A stretch of DNA of 55,868 nucleotides, taken from positions 1 through 55,868 of the forward strand of contig CAIYES010000085.1 of assembly GCA_903925275.1 (NCBI GenBank), in the 5' to 3' direction. Origin of the DNA: an uncultured Bacteroidales bacterium (GTDB lineage: Bacteria; Bacteroidota; Bacteroidia; Bacteroidales; FEN-979). The stretch's first letter is position 1; each line of letters opens with the position of its first letter. The notes below the pieces were generated by a model. It had not been told where the DNA came from. It made no database searches and worked only from the letters and a program-made list of their open reading frames with translations. The position numbers were made by a program, and so were the translations under genes. This document shows positions 1-7,614 of the stretch, one piece after another.

Positions 1-56
1 CACACCTTACTTTTATGCCACAACCCATATTAAACATTAAAAAAGCATGGACACAA

Positions 57-95
57 AATCTGAAATCTGAAATGTGAAATCTGAAATGTGAAATT
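57..95. repeat. Short tandem repeat of TGAAATC/TGAAATG units
   Basis: Alternating copies of TGAAATCTGAAATG occur about 2.5 times in tandem. A related stretch, in the opposite orientation, lies near 47236-47260. The rest of 1-181 shows no gene. Confidence 0.7.
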
Positions 96-181
96 ATGCT
101 TTGCTACCTTCCTCCCCTGGAAATTGCGCTTGATCCGAGATACCCAGTAAAATGAACTTCGTGTTCCTGTGCTATGGATTG

Positions 182-223
182 ATATAAAAAAATAAAGCGT
201 CAGGAACGGTCAGCCTGACGCTT
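182..223 (-). terminator. Rho-independent terminator for the gene at 394-765
   Basis: A perfect 10-bp stem (195-204 paired with 214-223) has a 9-nt loop. Read on the minus strand it is followed by a T-rich run (complement of 182-194). It lies about 170 nt downstream of the minus-strand gene ending at 394. The stretch 224-393 is AT-rich and shows no gene. Confidence 0.75.
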
Positions 224-393
224 CAAAAACTTTAATCGAATGTTAAAAAAGCTAATCCAATGTAAAAAAGCTAATCAAAATTCAAAACTGCTTAAAAAAC
301 CGTTATGACAAATGTACTACAATTTCCCCAAAAATCCTACAAAAACTTTTGGATTCGGTATGATTGTTTTAAGAAGTCGAGGGTGAAGCGCTA

Positions 394-765
394 TTATTTC
401 AAAGCCTTGGCACGGTTTTCTGTCAGAACTGCTTTAAAACGGTTAGATGCATCAATAAAACTATCGCTATAAAAAGCTTCTATGGTGGTTATATCTGACA
501 ACTCATTCTCAATGATGCCAGTTGATTTGCAGATCAAATAGATTTTCGAACCCCTGACCTGGAACAAGTTCAGATACCTGCGCTCCTCCCCAGAAGAACC
601 CTCAGTATTGATTTTTTCGGTTATTTTAACCTCGACCTTTTCAACGAATACATAAATGTTGTCAGGCGCTGAGAAGGCGAGGGTTCCTTTTTTGCGATTG
701 AGGGTATATTCTTCATAATCACCGAAGGCGAGCATCACCGTTTTAAGGTCTAATGGTTCGAGCAT
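394..765 (-). CDS. Hypothetical protein, 123 aa
   Basis: I do not recognise this protein. It is soluble, has no signal peptide or membrane segment, and is mixed acidic/basic (starts MLEPLDLKTV). The composition suggests a small beta-rich domain followed by a C-terminal helix. It stands alone, has its own downstream terminator at 182-223, and uses an ATG start at 765. No function is offered. Confidence 0.6.
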   Translation of the reverse strand: MLEPLDLKTVMLAFGDYEEYTLNRKKGTLAFSAPDNIYVFVEKVEVKITEKINTEGSSGEERRYLNLFQVRGSKIYLICKSTGIIENELSDITTIEAFYSDSFIDASNRFKAVLTENRAKALK

Positions 766-929
766 AACAAATCAATCTTGGTGTTTTACAAAAATACGAA
801 TTTAACCGTAATCATATCTTAATGACCAAATAATACTTTGGCTTAATGATCGTCTTGATTTGCTGATTTTTCGTGGTTAAGTAAATTTAAACCTTATTCC
901 CACCAAAGATGTCGGTCTATGAACTGAAG

Positions 930-1030
930 TGGACATACCGAATCATCTGAGCATTTGCCGCCGGTTTTTTTGACCACCGTTTACGAATAACAATCAATAA
1001 AATGAGATGCTCCGGCCACCCCTGACCAGG
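930..1030. mobile_element. Transposon-end-like remnant (patch 1)
   Basis: This non-coding patch contains GCCGGTTTTTTTGACCACC and CTCCGGCCACCCCTGACCAGG. Variants of these words (TGACCA, CTCCGG, pyrimidine-rich GTTTTT) recur at 2022-2094, 15681-15790 and 29960-30110. No transposase is nearby. The resemblance to multi-site transposon ends of the IS21 type is an inference. The surrounding 766-1156 has no gene. Confidence 0.35.
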
Positions 1031-1156
1031 GTTTGTTGAATTCAGATGATGATACAAAGTTCGTGTTGTTTAATTCCGGAAGTATTGCACATTTTTGGGA
1101 ATTCCTTACATGATTCACACATTGCAACTTCGGTGAGCATCGAAGCAGCTGACCAC

Positions 1157-1350
1157 CTAAGGCCGGTTTAAACGGATCACCTTATCCGCCTGATCATCAT
1201 ACATCTGTCCCATTCTTTTTTCATTAGTATTAGGGGTATGGGGGTCACCTGTTTATTCGATTTAATCAAATCATTAATCCGGTCGATCCCAGCCTTTGTC
1301 TGTGTACCAATATCGAATGCCGTACCAAGTAAAGAGAACTGAAATATTTA
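1157..1350 (-). pseudogene. Possible remnant of a hypothetical gene, frame-disrupted
   Basis: Two protein-like stretches lie in different minus-strand frames. The upstream one contains LGTAFDIGTQTKAGIDRIND. The downstream one contains NEKRMGQMYDDQADKVIRLN and ends at a TAG at 1157-1159. The switch falls in a C-rich run near 1240. The composition looks like genuine coding sequence that has lost its frame, but the family is not recognised and chance is possible. Confidence 0.3.
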
Positions 1351-1395
1351 CACACGAAACAATAAAGAATCAGACTAAATACAAATAAAGATTCA

Positions 1396-1403
1396 TATAT
1401 TTG
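1396..1403 (+). promoter_or_regulatory. Putative Bacteroidota -7 element (TATATTTG)
   Basis: It matches the Bacteroidota -7 consensus TAnnTTTG and lies about 88 nt before the ATG at 1492. No good -33 TTTG is visible at the expected distance, so the call is weak. Confidence 0.35.
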
Positions 1404-1491
1404 AAAGATTTATAAAATGCAGGGATTAATGGCTGTTGACCTGCCGGTATAAATTATAAACAGCTTTAATTCAATAATTAATACTTGAAAT

Positions 1492-1929
1492 ATGAAATCA
1501 ATCATAACTTTTTTATTACTGGCTTTCACCTTGACTTTTAGTTCAACGCTTTCAGCTCAGGAGAAATCCTATAAAGACGGATCGGTTTGGCAAGTTGGCT
1601 TTATTAAGCTAAGCGCCAACATGACTGTAGAATATCTAAATAACCTCAAAGCTAACTGGAAAGCCACGCACGATGAAGCAATAAAGCAAGGTTTAATAGT
1701 CTCTTATAAGATTCTTTATGGCGTTGCAGCTAATCCTGACGATTGGGACGTAATGCTGATGACCGAGTTTAAAAATCTTTCTTCAATGGAAGGATCGGAA
1801 GATAAATGGGATGCAATAAGTAAAAAGATCATCGGAGGTGAGGATGCAATGAAGAAGCTGAATGACAGCAGGGTGAGCATGAGAACAATCTATGGCGGGA
1901 AACTACTAAAAGAAATTATCTATAAATAA
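1492..1929 (+). CDS. Secreted hypothetical protein, 145 aa
   Basis: An N-terminal signal peptide (about residues 1-22, ending in a LSAQ-type cleavage site) precedes a roughly 120-residue domain containing WQVGFIKLSANMT and WDVMLMTEF. The alternating strand/helix pattern recalls dimeric alpha-beta barrel (ABM/NIPSNAP-like) proteins, but no signature motif confirms this. The likely location is the periplasm. It is monocistronic, with a strong terminator 15 nt downstream. Function unknown. Confidence 0.75.
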   Translation: MKSIITFLLLAFTLTFSSTLSAQEKSYKDGSVWQVGFIKLSANMTVEYLNNLKANWKATHDEAIKQGLIVSYKILYGVAANPDDWDVMLMTEFKNLSSMEGSEDKWDAISKKIIGGEDAMKKLNDSRVSMRTIYGGKLLKEIIYK

Positions 1930-1944
1930 AGAGGATAATACAGC

Positions 1945-1996
1945 AATGAAGGCTGTTGCATAAGATGATTTTTCATCCTTTGCAACAGCCTTCATT
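1945..1996 (+). terminator. Strong hairpin terminator after the 1492-1929 gene
   Basis: A perfect 16-bp inverted repeat (1945-1960 with 1981-1996) is followed by a T-rich TTTTAT tract. The 20-nt loop has weak internal pairing. It immediately follows the stop codon of the secreted hypothetical protein. Confidence 0.85.
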
Positions 1997-2021
1997 TTAT
2001 CTGAACTAAATCTGACTAATA

Positions 2022-2094
2022 CTGGGGAGGAGACCAAATTGACCACACGCTGCCGATTTTTTTGACCAGTCTTGGCCAAGGTACAGTGACCAAA
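2022..2094. mobile_element. Transposon-end-like remnant (patch 2)
   Basis: Contains GGGGAGGAGACCAAATTGACC, TGCCGATTTTTTTGACCAG and further TGACC words, echoing the patches at 930-1030 and 15681-15790. There is no transposase. The following AT-rich 2095-2530 contains no convincing gene. Confidence 0.35.
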
Positions 2095-2530
2095 ATATCA
2101 GTGGTTGTCAACACTTACTTTTTCACAGACTGAAACCACCAAGCGTTCATTTTGTTTAAATTTAAACGATTTATATACGGATAACAGAAAATTAACCACT
2201 ATCACTTTCGTAGGTGGTTGATTATTGTCACAGTAGAAATACGCTAGATTCTTCTGATATGAGACTATAAAAACGCTAATTTTGATTAATGTAAAAAAAG
2301 AGAAGGCCGACTTTAGTCCAGAATAGTTACGATTAATCAACATTAAGATTAAAGAATATTATGCTGGAAAAAGACTTGATGAAATATTCAGAAGCACGGT
2401 ACTGATTTGCAAAGTTGGATTATCAGCTTTGATGAAGTTTATATAAATTATGAAAACATTACCAAAGTAAAAGACAACTCTCAAAAAACTATTGTCAACA
2501 AGTTATTAATAATAAAACAAACACAGCATT

Positions 2531-2908
2531 ATGGGACTTTTATCAGGTTTAATGGGGCAAGCATCTGAAACTTCAATTGAAAAAATACAGCAGGAATTCT
2601 CACCAATTTTAATAGAAGGTGAAGTTCTGGAAAAAGCTTACAAAGTGGTCAGAGACCTGTATGTGTTTACAAATAAGCGTTTAATATTGGTTGATAAACA
2701 AGGATTAACAGCATCTAAGGTCGAATATCTGTCAATACCCTATAAGAGCATAATAAGATTTTCAAAAGAAAGTGCAGGGCTTTTAGACCTTGATGCTGAA
2801 CTGAAAATTTGGTTGACAGGAATGCAGGAACCAATAACGAAGGAATTCAAAAAGGACAATAATATCAATGAAGTTTACCGAACCTTAAGCAGATACGTTT
2901 TGATATAG
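2531..2908 (+). CDS. Bacterial PH-domain protein (bPH_1 type)
   Basis: 125 aa, the usual length for single-domain bacterial PH proteins (YvbH/bPH_1 group). Typical features are the N-terminal MGLLSGLMGQAS helix, the central LYVFTNKRLILVDKQG hairpin with the 'TNKRL' word, and IPYKSIIRFS before an acidic second half. There is no signal peptide, so it is probably cytoplasmic. The molecular role of this family is not settled, and bacterial PH domains generally act in oligomeric or membrane-associated scaffolds. The start ATG at 2531 gives the canonical N-terminus. Confidence 0.85.
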   Translation: MGLLSGLMGQASETSIEKIQQEFSPILIEGEVLEKAYKVVRDLYVFTNKRLILVDKQGLTASKVEYLSIPYKSIIRFSKESAGLLDLDAELKIWLTGMQEPITKEFKKDNNINEVYRTLSRYVLI

Positions 2909-3002
2909 CATTTTGTATCTCAATATTCAAGTTGTTCATCGATTAGATTCCTGACCGACCCGATCCCGGTGAAATAGCAATTATCCTTGAATTATACAGT
3001 GG

Positions 3003-3407
3003 ATGATGAAAATAGACCATGTAGCAATTTGGACAGACAATTTGGAATTACTTAAAGACTATTATGTGAAATATTTTGATGGTAAAGCCAGTGATCCATA
3101 CACAAACCCGGAACGACAGTTTTACAGTTATTTCATCACATTCAATTCAGGAACACGATTGGAGATTATGGCTATGCCCAATATTCCTAAAAATCATAAT
3201 GATACGATTTTAAAACAGCACCATGGAATAATTCATCTGGCATTCGGTTGTGAAACTCCCCAGCAAGTAGATGGAAAAGCCCAACAACTTAGAGAAAACG
3301 GATTCAAAATATTAGGTGAACCACGAAAAACAGGTGATGGTTATTATGAATTTGAAACACTTGATCCTGATAATAACAGGCTGGAAGTAACAACGGAAAT
3401 AAGATAA
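3003..3407 (+). CDS. VOC (glyoxalase/bleomycin-resistance) superfamily protein
   Basis: 134 aa with two beta-alpha-beta-beta-beta modules. It opens MKIDHVAIWTDNLELLKDYY with the first metal-site His. The second module contains HGIIHLAFG and ends with the ETLDPDNNRLEVT strand carrying the metal-ligand Glu. This pattern suits a metal-dependent dimeric VOC enzyme such as a lactoylglutathione-lyase-like or dioxygenase-like protein. The substrate cannot be told. Adjacent ATG codons at 3003 and 3006 both give a full domain. Downstream lies a degenerate gene cluster. Confidence 0.85.
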   Translation: MMKIDHVAIWTDNLELLKDYYVKYFDGKASDPYTNPERQFYSYFITFNSGTRLEIMAMPNIPKNHNDTILKQHHGIIHLAFGCETPQQVDGKAQQLRENGFKILGEPRKTGDGYYEFETLDPDNNRLEVTTEIR

Positions 3408-3452
3408 GCCCAGCCACCATTTCAAATTCTAAAAGAAAGGTTCTAACATGAT

Positions 3453-3984
3453 TTGAAAAACGAGAAGTTCACAAACACCGAATTTATAGAACCTGATTAT
3501 GATACTAAACTTTTATTTGACAAATTCAATTCAGGGGCAGCATGTATGATTGAAATAAAATATTCCAGCAAGAAGCCTTCTGAGAGTGTAATCTCAAAAA
3601 TGAATGTGAAAAAGTAAACGTGTTGATCACATCCCGACAGATGCATTTGACGGCATCTCGGAATTTTCCCACCTTGAAATCATCTATTACTTTGATAAAG
3701 TAGAACCCAAGAACATTATTTTCTCTGGGCATCCAAGAGGGAATCCAAATTATTCGCATGTTGGTATTTTTGGGCAGCGGAAAAAAGATCGACCAAATGC
3801 CATTGGGCTTTGCACGGTTGCACTAATTGAACATATTGGAAGAATCATAAAGGTTAAGTTCCTTGATGCCATTGATGGTACGCCTGTGCTGGTTATAAAA
3901 CCTGTATTTAAGGAATTTCAAGCGAAAGGTGAAATCAGGCAGCCAGAGTGGGTCGGGGATTTGATGAAGAATTATTGGAAATAG
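3453..3984 (+). pseudogene. TrmO-like tRNA methyltransferase, frame-disrupted
   Basis: From about 3619 to the TAG at 3982-3984 the sequence reads as the C-terminal two-thirds of a TrmO/YaeB (UPF0066) protein: DHIPTDAFDGISEFSHLEII, RGNPNYSHVGIFGQRKKDRP and FLDAIDGTPVLVIKP. TrmO N6-methylates t6A37 of some tRNAs using S-adenosylmethionine. This frame has a TGA at 3607-3609. The preceding open stretch (3453-3617) is in another frame and ends at a TAA beside an A-rich run, consistent with an indel near 3610-3618. Whether that upstream stretch is the true TrmO N-terminus is uncertain. A sequencing error is also possible. Confidence 0.65.
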
Positions 3985-4024
3985 TTTTAATTAACGGCTT
4001 GGGTATAGAAAAGACAACAAATTT

Positions 4025-4315
4025 ATGTCAGAGTCTTTTGATGATGTAGTATTGAATCTTCCTGATGATTATGAGGGAAAGGTTATAGCTACATTGATAA
4101 TTTCAAAATATAATATAAGTGAACAGCTCTCTGTACTATATGTTCATGGCTTTTTCGATTATTTCTTCCATCCTCATTTAGCCGAACTTTTTCTTCAACA
4201 TAAGATTAATTTTTTCGCTCTTGACCTGAGGAAATGTGGACGTTCAATATGTGAACGGGTGCCGGTTGGTGATAGAAAAGGTATTGTGATCAAAATTATC
4301 TGCATAACTATGTAA
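4025..4315 (+). pseudogene. Truncated alpha/beta-hydrolase (N-terminal fragment)
   Basis: 96 aa. The first ~75 residues match the start of a serine-aminopeptidase/lysophospholipase-type alpha/beta-hydrolase: LSVLYVHGFFDYFFHPHLAE followed by FFALDLRKCGRSI. The HG-x-x-D oxyanion region and the strand-4 'DLRxxGRS' are present. The nucleophile elbow (GxSxG) and the catalytic Asp/His are missing, because the frame diverges after 'CGRSI' and stops. Full family members are about 300 aa. It sits in the same decaying stretch as the TrmO-like remnant. Confidence 0.7.
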
Positions 4316-4423
4316 AAAATGGGGCAAGGATTTGTACGATGAGGCCATGGCAATGGATAAATACAGCCATTCCTAATTCAAAGCCCCATCATAGGTGAAT
4401 TTCATCATATTTTAAAAAATGTA

Positions 4424-4431
4424 TATATTTG
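4424..4431 (+). promoter_or_regulatory. Putative -7 element (TATATTTG) for the 4503-5817 pair
   Basis: Matches TAnnTTTG, about 72 nt before the lipoprotein start, and is the only good candidate upstream. The -33 element is not clear. Confidence 0.45.
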
Positions 4432-4502
4432 CATTCTCAAATCTGCTCTGAAAAACTTTTGCAACTGTATTTTCCTTTACTGAATCATTTAAATGAAAAA
4501 TC

Positions 4503-4844
4503 ATGAAAAAACTTTTTCTGTTTTTGGGAATGTTAACAATAACAGGTTTTTTTGCTTGCAGTAAAAGCAATACTTCGCCTTCTGGTACTTCGACTTTGAA
4601 ATTTGAGACCCTGGCAGCAGCCGATACCGTAATGAAAGTGAACGGCATCACCACGATCACGGCCAAAGTTTCGGGTGAAGGAATTACTTACAAATGGACG
4701 GCCACTTACGGTACTTTCATTGGAAGTGGTTCAAAAGTTCAATGGACTGTTTGTCATTCCGACAAGTTCAGCATAACCTGTGAAGTGAAAGACAAGAACA
4801 ATAAATCCGATTCCCGGACTGTCTATATCCGTACCGTTGAATAG
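4503..4844 (+). CDS. Lipoprotein with PKD/Ig-like fold
   Basis: 113 aa with a lipoprotein signal: a hydrophobic stretch ending ITGFFAC, with the lipidated Cys near residue 19. The mature part is one small beta-sandwich (ITTITAKVSGEGITYKWTA, then VQWTVCHSDKFSITCEVKD) resembling PKD/Ig-like domains. It is probably anchored in the outer or inner membrane facing the periplasm. Its stop overlaps the start of the next gene by 8 nt, so the two are translationally coupled. Confidence 0.75.
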   Translation: MKKLFLFLGMLTITGFFACSKSNTSPSGTSTLKFETLAAADTVMKVNGITTITAKVSGEGITYKWTATYGTFIGSGSKVQWTVCHSDKFSITCEVKDKNNKSDSRTVYIRTVE

Positions 4845-5817
4845 GTTTTGTAAAATTACCCTGTTTTTTTTATTTTCGCTGTTGTTCATCAAACCGGCAT
4901 TGTCACAGTGTTGTTCTACAGGAAGTCCTGTCGGTGCTTCTGTTTATGTTGGTGTTTTAAGTAAATACACACTCCGTGTGGTAGGGTATTACCGTTATAA
5001 TTATTCTGATACCTATTTTAAAGGATCGGATAAGACCAATGAAAATACCGCATTGAAATATGCTGCGTATAATTTTTCGGGAATTGCCTTTGGATACGGG
5101 ATCACCAAAAGGCTTACCCTGGAAGCTGATTTCGGATATTTTTTTAATAAAACACAGCAGTCAAAAGATATTCGGCTCTCTGACAGTACCCTCCTGAATT
5201 ATAAAATAAAAGGGTATGGCCTTTCCAATGGAGGAATAACCGTGAAATATGGAATATTCGTCAAACCGGCAAAACAGGTGGAAATCACGCTTGGAGCCGG
5301 ATTCCGATATCCTTTTTCAACAAATCCTCAAATGGTTGATGGTGTTGAATTGAATCGCGATGTTCAGCCATCCACAAATGCTTTTGCTGCATCAGGTATG
5401 TTGTTTTTTAATAAAGGATTCCCTTCAATTACATTACGACTTTTTTCCATAAACCGTTTTGATTATAATTTTGAAGGAAAGGATGGATATAAATATGGAA
5501 ATATCTTACTGAATTCTGTTTTCGTTTCTAAAAAAATTGTGAAATATTTTTTCGGGATCCTTCAAATCAGAAATGAATGGAAAACAAATGACCTGGACAA
5601 TAGGAATAAAGTTGTTAATTCAGGTTTTGTTTTATTAACACTTTCCCCGACCCTCAGCTATTCCATTGCCGGAAAATGGAATCTAACAGCGCTTTGTGAT
5701 ATTCCTGTTTACAAATATTACAATGGGAAACAAATGACCCCGAAATATTCCGTTGCACTGAGTCTTTCCAGAGACATTGATCTCGGCAGAAAACCGAAAA
5801 CCGTTTTGATTCCCTGA
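4837..5817 (+). CDS. Outer-membrane beta-barrel protein, 326 aa
   Basis: Signal peptide (residues 1-23, ending ALSQ) followed by a CCSTGSPVG motif at the mature N-terminus. The body alternates amphipathic strands throughout (for example TLRVVGYYRYNYSD, KQVEITLGAGFRYPF) and ends in a typical barrel strand region. The start is a TTG at 4837 overlapping the upstream TAG, which is the only start that keeps the signal peptide. It is coupled to the lipoprotein gene and probably works with it at the outer membrane. Transport or structural role unknown. Confidence 0.75.
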   Translation: MNRFCKITLFFLFSLLFIKPALSQCCSTGSPVGASVYVGVLSKYTLRVVGYYRYNYSDTYFKGSDKTNENTALKYAAYNFSGIAFGYGITKRLTLEADFGYFFNKTQQSKDIRLSDSTLLNYKIKGYGLSNGGITVKYGIFVKPAKQVEITLGAGFRYPFSTNPQMVDGVELNRDVQPSTNAFAASGMLFFNKGFPSITLRLFSINRFDYNFEGKDGYKYGNILLNSVFVSKKIVKYFFGILQIRNEWKTNDLDNRNKVVNSGFVLLTLSPTLSYSIAGKWNLTALCDIPVYKYYNGKQMTPKYSVALSLSRDIDLGRKPKTVLIP

Positions 5818-5991
5818 TAATTTTTTCTTTCGCTCCCCTTATTTTACTATTTCACTAAATGAAGCATTCTGTCATTTGAAAACATTTATTATTAATGGGA
5901 TTTACACTCCATTCTTCAGATAAAAAAGAATCTTCTGGTAATTGATAGATTACTTCTCAACAGAAAAAAGCCGAAAACAAATTTTACAAAT

Positions 5992-6036
5992 AAAAGTATA
6001 TAATACTTGACATTATGACAATTATTATATACTTTT
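5992..6036 (+). promoter_or_regulatory. Palindromic operator overlapping the XRE promoter
   Basis: A perfect 13-bp inverted repeat (AAAAGTATATAAT at 5992-6004 with ATTATATACTTTT at 6024-6036) is separated by 19 nt. A Bacteroidota promoter is embedded in it: TTG at 6007-6009 and -7 element TACTTTTG at 6030-6037, 20 nt apart. The right arm covers the -7 box, as expected of an autorepression site for the HTH regulator that starts 28 nt later. Confidence 0.7.
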
Positions 6037-6064
6037 GCCTCCGATATATTAATTGACCAACGAC

Positions 6065-6268
6065 ATGACGTTATCGAATAACTTAAAGGTCAAGCGGTTT
6101 AACAAAAACCAAATTACACAGGATGAACTGGCAAAACAGGTTCATGTTTCACGGCAGACTATCCATGCGATTGAAAACGGGAAATTCAATCCTTCTGTAA
6201 CCTTGGCATTGAAGTTGGCTGAGTTCTTTGATTGTCGGGTCGAAGATGTTTTTTACTTAAATGATTGA
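6065..6268 (+). CDS. XRE-family HTH regulator (YozG-like)
   Basis: 67 aa from the ATG at 6065. A TTG at 6053 would add four residues but fits the family N-terminus less well. It is essentially one Cro/C1-type helix-turn-helix: ITQDELAKQVHVSRQTIHAI with the recognition helix 'SRQTIHAIENGKFNPS', followed by EFFDCRVEDVFYL. This compact form is typical of regulators linked to small membrane-protein genes. The palindrome at 5992-6036 in its own promoter suggests autoregulation. The two downstream genes encode small membrane proteins, a recurring arrangement for this family. Confidence 0.9.
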   Translation: MTLSNNLKVKRFNKNQITQDELAKQVHVSRQTIHAIENGKFNPSVTLALKLAEFFDCRVEDVFYLND

Positions 6269-6351
6269 AAAGTCAAAGTGGAGACCAGAAATCACTTCAA
6301 AAAACGGGGCGAAACCGAAAAGCCAAATGAGTAGGAATAAATTGTATTCAA

Positions 6352-6504
6352 ATGAAAAACATGAATTGGATTCTTGGATTTTTAGGATTTCTTGGATTAC
6401 TTGGTATTCCTGCTTTTACAAAGGGAGAATGGATTGATGCTCTATGGTTTTTATTTTTTATCTGGTTTTATTATTTTATCCCGAAGAAAAAAAAGGTGCA
6501 ATAG
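6352..6504 (+). CDS. Small membrane protein, 50 aa (DUF3796-like)
   Basis: ATG at 6352, stop TAG at 6502-6504. Two hydrophobic segments (WILGFLGFLGLLGIPAF and ALWFLFFIWFYYFIP) are separated by a short TKGEWID loop, with a Lys-rich cytoplasmic tail. The pattern recalls DUF3796 proteins, which commonly follow YozG-type XRE regulators. It is followed within 30 nt by another membrane protein gene, suggesting one operon. Confidence 0.65.
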   Translation: MKNMNWILGFLGFLGLLGIPAFTKGEWIDALWFLFFIWFYYFIPKKKKVQ

Positions 6505-6531
6505 AATTTGATTTTAAGAAATGTCGTTAAA

Positions 6532-6864
6532 ATGAAAAAAAAATTTATCTATGAACTAACAATTGGCATTCTTATGCTAATTGCCATGTTAATATTTGGG
6601 CCTTCAGGGATGGCTGTTGCGGCATTATATGCTGGTTCTATATTTCTTCGAAGGGAGAAATTGGATGAACGGGAATTACAATTGTTCTATAAAATTGGCA
6701 ACATAACTGCGGGTGCAACATTGCTCGCATGCATAGTTATCTTTCAATTCTCTGATGCGATTCTAAATGGGTTCCAGATCGGGAAAAATTGGCTTGGATT
6801 GGTCGTTTCTTGTTTCTTTATTGCCCATGGAGCAACTGGGTTAATTGTCTTTTCAAGGGACTAA
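6532..6864 (+). CDS. Membrane protein next to XRE regulator, 110 aa
   Basis: Start ATG at 6532; an in-frame TTG at 6508 is less likely. Four predicted transmembrane segments: ELTIGILMLIAMLIFG, MAVAALYAGSIFL, NITAGATLLACIVIFQF and WLGLVVSCFFIAHG. A charged RREKLDERELQLFYKIGN loop lies between the second and third. Such 'DERE' membrane proteins often accompany XRE regulators with DUF3796 neighbours. Function unknown. Likely co-transcribed with the two preceding genes. Confidence 0.75.
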   Translation: MKKKFIYELTIGILMLIAMLIFGPSGMAVAALYAGSIFLRREKLDERELQLFYKIGNITAGATLLACIVIFQFSDAILNGFQIGKNWLGLVVSCFFIAHGATGLIVFSRD

Positions 6865-7125
6865 CCTCTGTTATTTCAAGGTCAGGCACTAATCAAAGTA
6901 AATGCATAAGATCATGGAATTGTGAACTTCCTTTTGTATTAAAGTTGTTCGATCCGAGAGATAGCAGTCTCTCGCTTTTCAGTAAATGTAACAGGTGCCA
7001 TATATAATCAAGGCTGAGAAACCATTTTTTTTATGGTCGTAACGGTAAAATAACAAATTTAACTGTAAACTTCTTGCTGCTAAATCTGTTCCTGGCTTCA
7101 ATTCAAATTTGTTGGATATTAGATG

Positions 7126-7158
7126 TTTGAATTGATCTTGTTAATTTTACTATTTTTG
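7126..7158 (+). promoter_or_regulatory. Promoter of the MliC-type lipoprotein gene
   Basis: TTTG at 7126-7129 and TATTTTTG at 7151-7158 are separated by 21 nt and fit the Bacteroidota -33/-7 pattern. A good ribosome-binding site (GGAGG) precedes the ATG at 7224. The rest of 6865-7223 shows no gene. Confidence 0.55.
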
Positions 7159-7223
7159 ATAATGGGTGAGGTATAGGAAAATGAATTCGGATTCACAATT
7201 ATATAAAAACAACTGGAGGTTTT

Positions 7224-7601
7224 ATGTTAAAGTATCAACGTATCATGGTTTTTACAGGTTTGCTGGGGCTATTATTATGCGGATGTGCCGGTAAACGGAA
7301 TCCTGTGGCGCTTACAGTATGTGGGGGAGCCTCGGTAATATACGAAACTGACCGTGGGGAGCGCATCATTGCAAGGTATTTTACATTGTCTGATCAGAGT
7401 CTCGATTTCGTTAAAGTTACACTGCCCGGCAGCAAGGAATATACATTGCCGCAAGTCATGTCAGGATCTGGTGTAAGGTATACCGACGACCGTGAACTTG
7501 TTTGGTGGACGAAGGGGACCACTGCTTTCGCAGAGGTCAGGGATGAAAACGGACAATGGAAAAGGGTATACGACTGCAAAGAAATTCCCGTCAGCAAATG
7601 A
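7224..7601 (+). CDS. mliC: MliC-type lysozyme inhibitor lipoprotein
   Basis: 125 aa. A lipoprotein signal (FTGLLGLLLCGCAG; lipobox LCGC) is followed by a single MliC domain: Cys-rich start, ERIIARYFT, SKEYTLPQVMSGSGVRYTDD and ELVWWTKGTTAF. The SGSGxRY and WWTKG words are the hallmark of C-type lysozyme inhibitors, in which this loop plugs the lysozyme active site. The predicted role is protection of periplasmic peptidoglycan against host or protist lysozyme. The preceding GGAGG supports the ATG at 7224. Confidence 0.85.
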   Translation: MLKYQRIMVFTGLLGLLLCGCAGKRNPVALTVCGGASVIYETDRGERIIARYFTLSDQSLDFVKVTLPGSKEYTLPQVMSGSGVRYTDDRELVWWTKGTTAFAEVRDENGQWKRVYDCKEIPVSK

Positions 7602-7614
7602 TGTCCATATTCCT

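Noticed and set aside
2098-2343. Minus-strand 81-codon frame
   Set aside because: Low-complexity AT-rich sequence with no motif or ribosome-binding site, in a degenerate intergenic stretch.
3526-3759. Minus-strand 77-codon frame
   Set aside because: Antisense to the TrmO-like sequence.
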